Source: Bombus terrestris
Taxonomy: Eukaryota; Arthropoda; Insecta; Hymenoptera; Apidae
NCBI RefSeq assembly: GCF_910591885.1
Contig: NC_063277.1
Coordinates: 15,091,164-15,155,163 of the forward strand
Reading direction: 5' to 3'
Length of the DNA: 64,000 nucleotides
The notes under the pieces: generated by a model
Told to the model about the DNA's origin: nothing
The model's input: only the letters and a program-made list of their open reading frames with translations
The model's database searches: none
Shown here: positions 62,326-64,000 of the stretch, one piece after another
Numbering within the stretch: position 1 is the first letter of the stretch
Layout of the letters: every line of letters begins with the position of its first letter
Position numbers and translations under genes: made by a program

Positions 62326-64000
62326 CCTTACCATATCGGGAAAATCAATATCTTGGGCTAATCTGTATCTTAGGATATCCTTTTACAAGAAGCTTTTAGT
62401 TGGAGACAGAAGCGACGGGTTTGATCGCGAGGAATCTGCACGGATTCCCCTTCGGCATGGTCGTTTTTGTAGACGGGTTCGGAGGCGCGTGCATGCGTGC
62501 ACTTTTGTCGTGGCGGCGTACAAAAACCGCACAGTAGAAGGAAATTCTCAGGGGACAATGCGTGCGTAGGGTGCCAACAGCGTCACCAGAGAGCTTCAGG
62601 AATATCCGGTTTCCTTCCAGAGGATGTGCATTCTGCGGCCAGTATTCACGCACACAATCGCGTGCACGCGTGAATTTCGCGAGACAGATTCGGAGGTAGG
62701 CGTTCGTGAACTTCCATGGTTTCGGTTCCCATGCTTCGTCTTATCCTGGAATTGTCTATATTTTCGCAGGAAGTGGCTCCGATCGAAGCTCTTCCTCTTT
62801 TCAATTTCTTCTTCGATTTCATCTGGATTTTTAAGGGGGAAAATGTTTAACCGTTTAAGTTGGAGGGATCTTTGAAGAAACAGGGTCGAAAAATCCCGAA
62901 CAGCGCGATAGCGCTTGTCTTAATCGACTGCAAAGAGAAACAAAAGGTGCAATAGCGCTCGTCATATTTCCTATTTTTATGAAATACATCTATATCGTTA
63001 TATTTGCGTACTATTAGTTTATAAATAATTCAAGTTTTGTTCAGTAAAAATTATAGTCAGTCGCCCGTAGCGTTCAAATGACTGGGACTTTTCGACACAA
63101 AATCTAAACAGTGCAATCGTACTGATTGCGACTCAAACGGGTAAGCGCAGTCGCGACGTGTCATTGCTTATTATATTATTTTTGTTTTAAATATTACTCT
63201 ATTCTTGAGTGCTGTGCATTCTTCGGGATAATGCCACGTGACTATACCAGCAAAATACCAATTTCATAAACAAGCTAAGTTAAAATACATTTTTAAATCG
63301 ATTAGGAAAGAAAAGAAAAAGAAGAAAATAGGTATTAAGTTATATCTTTTATGTTTCATGGGCAGCTATTCTGAAATATTTGTGTTTATAAAGGTGTTAG
63401 AAATATTGATAAAATATCCCAAGAAAGTAATAACGTATTAATAATTCGTACATAGTCTTATAACGAAACATTTATAATACCACGAGCACCGTAAAATATT
63501 CAAAGATTTCAATTACTTTAATAAGAAGAAACATCGGGTTGCTTATACTTTCCGGTTTCATTTAGAACTTCATTTCTAACTGTCTGTTATCGACAATGTG
63601 ATAAGTACATAATTTACGAATTAAACAATTTCCTATCCTCTAAACATCGTAGTCTGAACATAGAAAGGGTTGAACTTTTGGGATCGTCATTAGGATCGCT
63701 TGTTCTTTCTTTTAACGGATTTATACGCTTGTTTTTGTTGCTTACACGTAAGTACGGTTGCTTCTTAACGATACAACGAGTTGATACACTCGAAGATCAC
63801 AATTACCAAGTTGATCATCGACGAGTCGATCAGGCGGGTTTGTACCGATAATTACAAGCCAGGCCGGATGCGACGACCGATAGTTTGCATGCAGATCGCC
63901 AGTCGGAGCGTAATATTAATCAAACAGCCTCGTTTCCCTGGTTGTCGTGAATGTTCTCTTTCCTAGACATTCACCGATTTATACTTTCTCGTTGCTTCAT
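62326..64000 (+). other. Presumed glypican intron, end of window
   Basis: No coding exon on either strand that I can support. The CpG-rich block at 62400-62700 contains only frames without family resemblance. Glypican exon 2, recognisable by further conserved cysteines, was not found. Confidence 0.45.

Noticed and set aside
1..64000. CRISPR arrays, rRNA genes, endogenous viral genes, or a bacterial operon
   Set aside because: No regularly spaced repeats, rRNA signatures, viral polymerase or capsid motifs, or prokaryotic gene packing were seen; the window is ordinary animal chromosomal DNA.

Overview
The window is nuclear DNA of an insect, most likely a bee-like hymenopteran. It has intron-rich animal genes, clear insect orthologues (a dally-type glypican, juvenile hormone epoxide hydrolase, Rtnl1, lace/SPTLC2), a strongly AT-rich first part, and a CpG-rich second part carrying hAT-, mariner- and piggyBac-type miniature transposons. 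The order-level assignment is inference; the animal and insect assignment rests on protein sequence read by eye.

Layout. 1-8.5 kb: 5' part of a minus-strand reticulon gene (Rtnl1), with a long acidic first coding exon (6870-7620) and a probable alternative first exon (4126-4246); the membrane domain lies beyond base 1. 9.9-18.3 kb: complete plus-strand serine palmitoyltransferase subunit 2 (10 coding exons, 551 aa). 20.1-20.7 kb: minus-strand Gemin6. 21.1-21.9 kb: plus-strand TRAPPC4, divergent from Gemin6. 22.1-26.4 kb: minus-strand juvenile hormone/microsomal epoxide hydrolase (8 coding exons, 458 aa). 29.7-31.5 kb: minus-strand Rabin8/GRAB-type Rab GEF (7 coding exons, 435 aa). 33.3-37.6 kb: plus-strand Tonsoku-like (TONSL; 6 coding exons, 1269 aa). 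38.3-41.9 kb: plus-strand WDR35/IFT121 with an uninterrupted 1184-codon frame. 43.06-43.21 kb: first coding exon of a dally-type glypican, followed by at least 20.8 kb that looks like its first intron and contains no gene I can support.

The genes do not form a pathway. They are mostly housekeeping functions: sphingolipid synthesis, snRNP assembly, ER-Golgi tethering, Rab activation, replication-fork repair and ciliary transport. They sit in compact divergent or convergent pairs, followed by one developmental proteoglycan gene with a very long first intron.

Base composition changes near 42.6 kb. The left side is AT-rich; the right side is richer in G+C and in CpG. All well-formed miniature transposons lie on the right: a 476-bp hAT-type element with an 8-bp target duplication, TTAA-flanked piggyBac-type elements at 57.2, 60.3 and 61.4 kb (the last containing a tRNA-like sequence), and an 81-bp mariner-type palindrome. 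The left part holds a 57-bp near-perfect inverted repeat in a lace intron and a CA/GT hairpin in the lace 3' region. I found no CRISPR array, rRNA, viral gene or clearly new multi-gene system. Splice sites were placed by hand from reading frame, GT/AG signals and remembered family sequences; no alignment was run.
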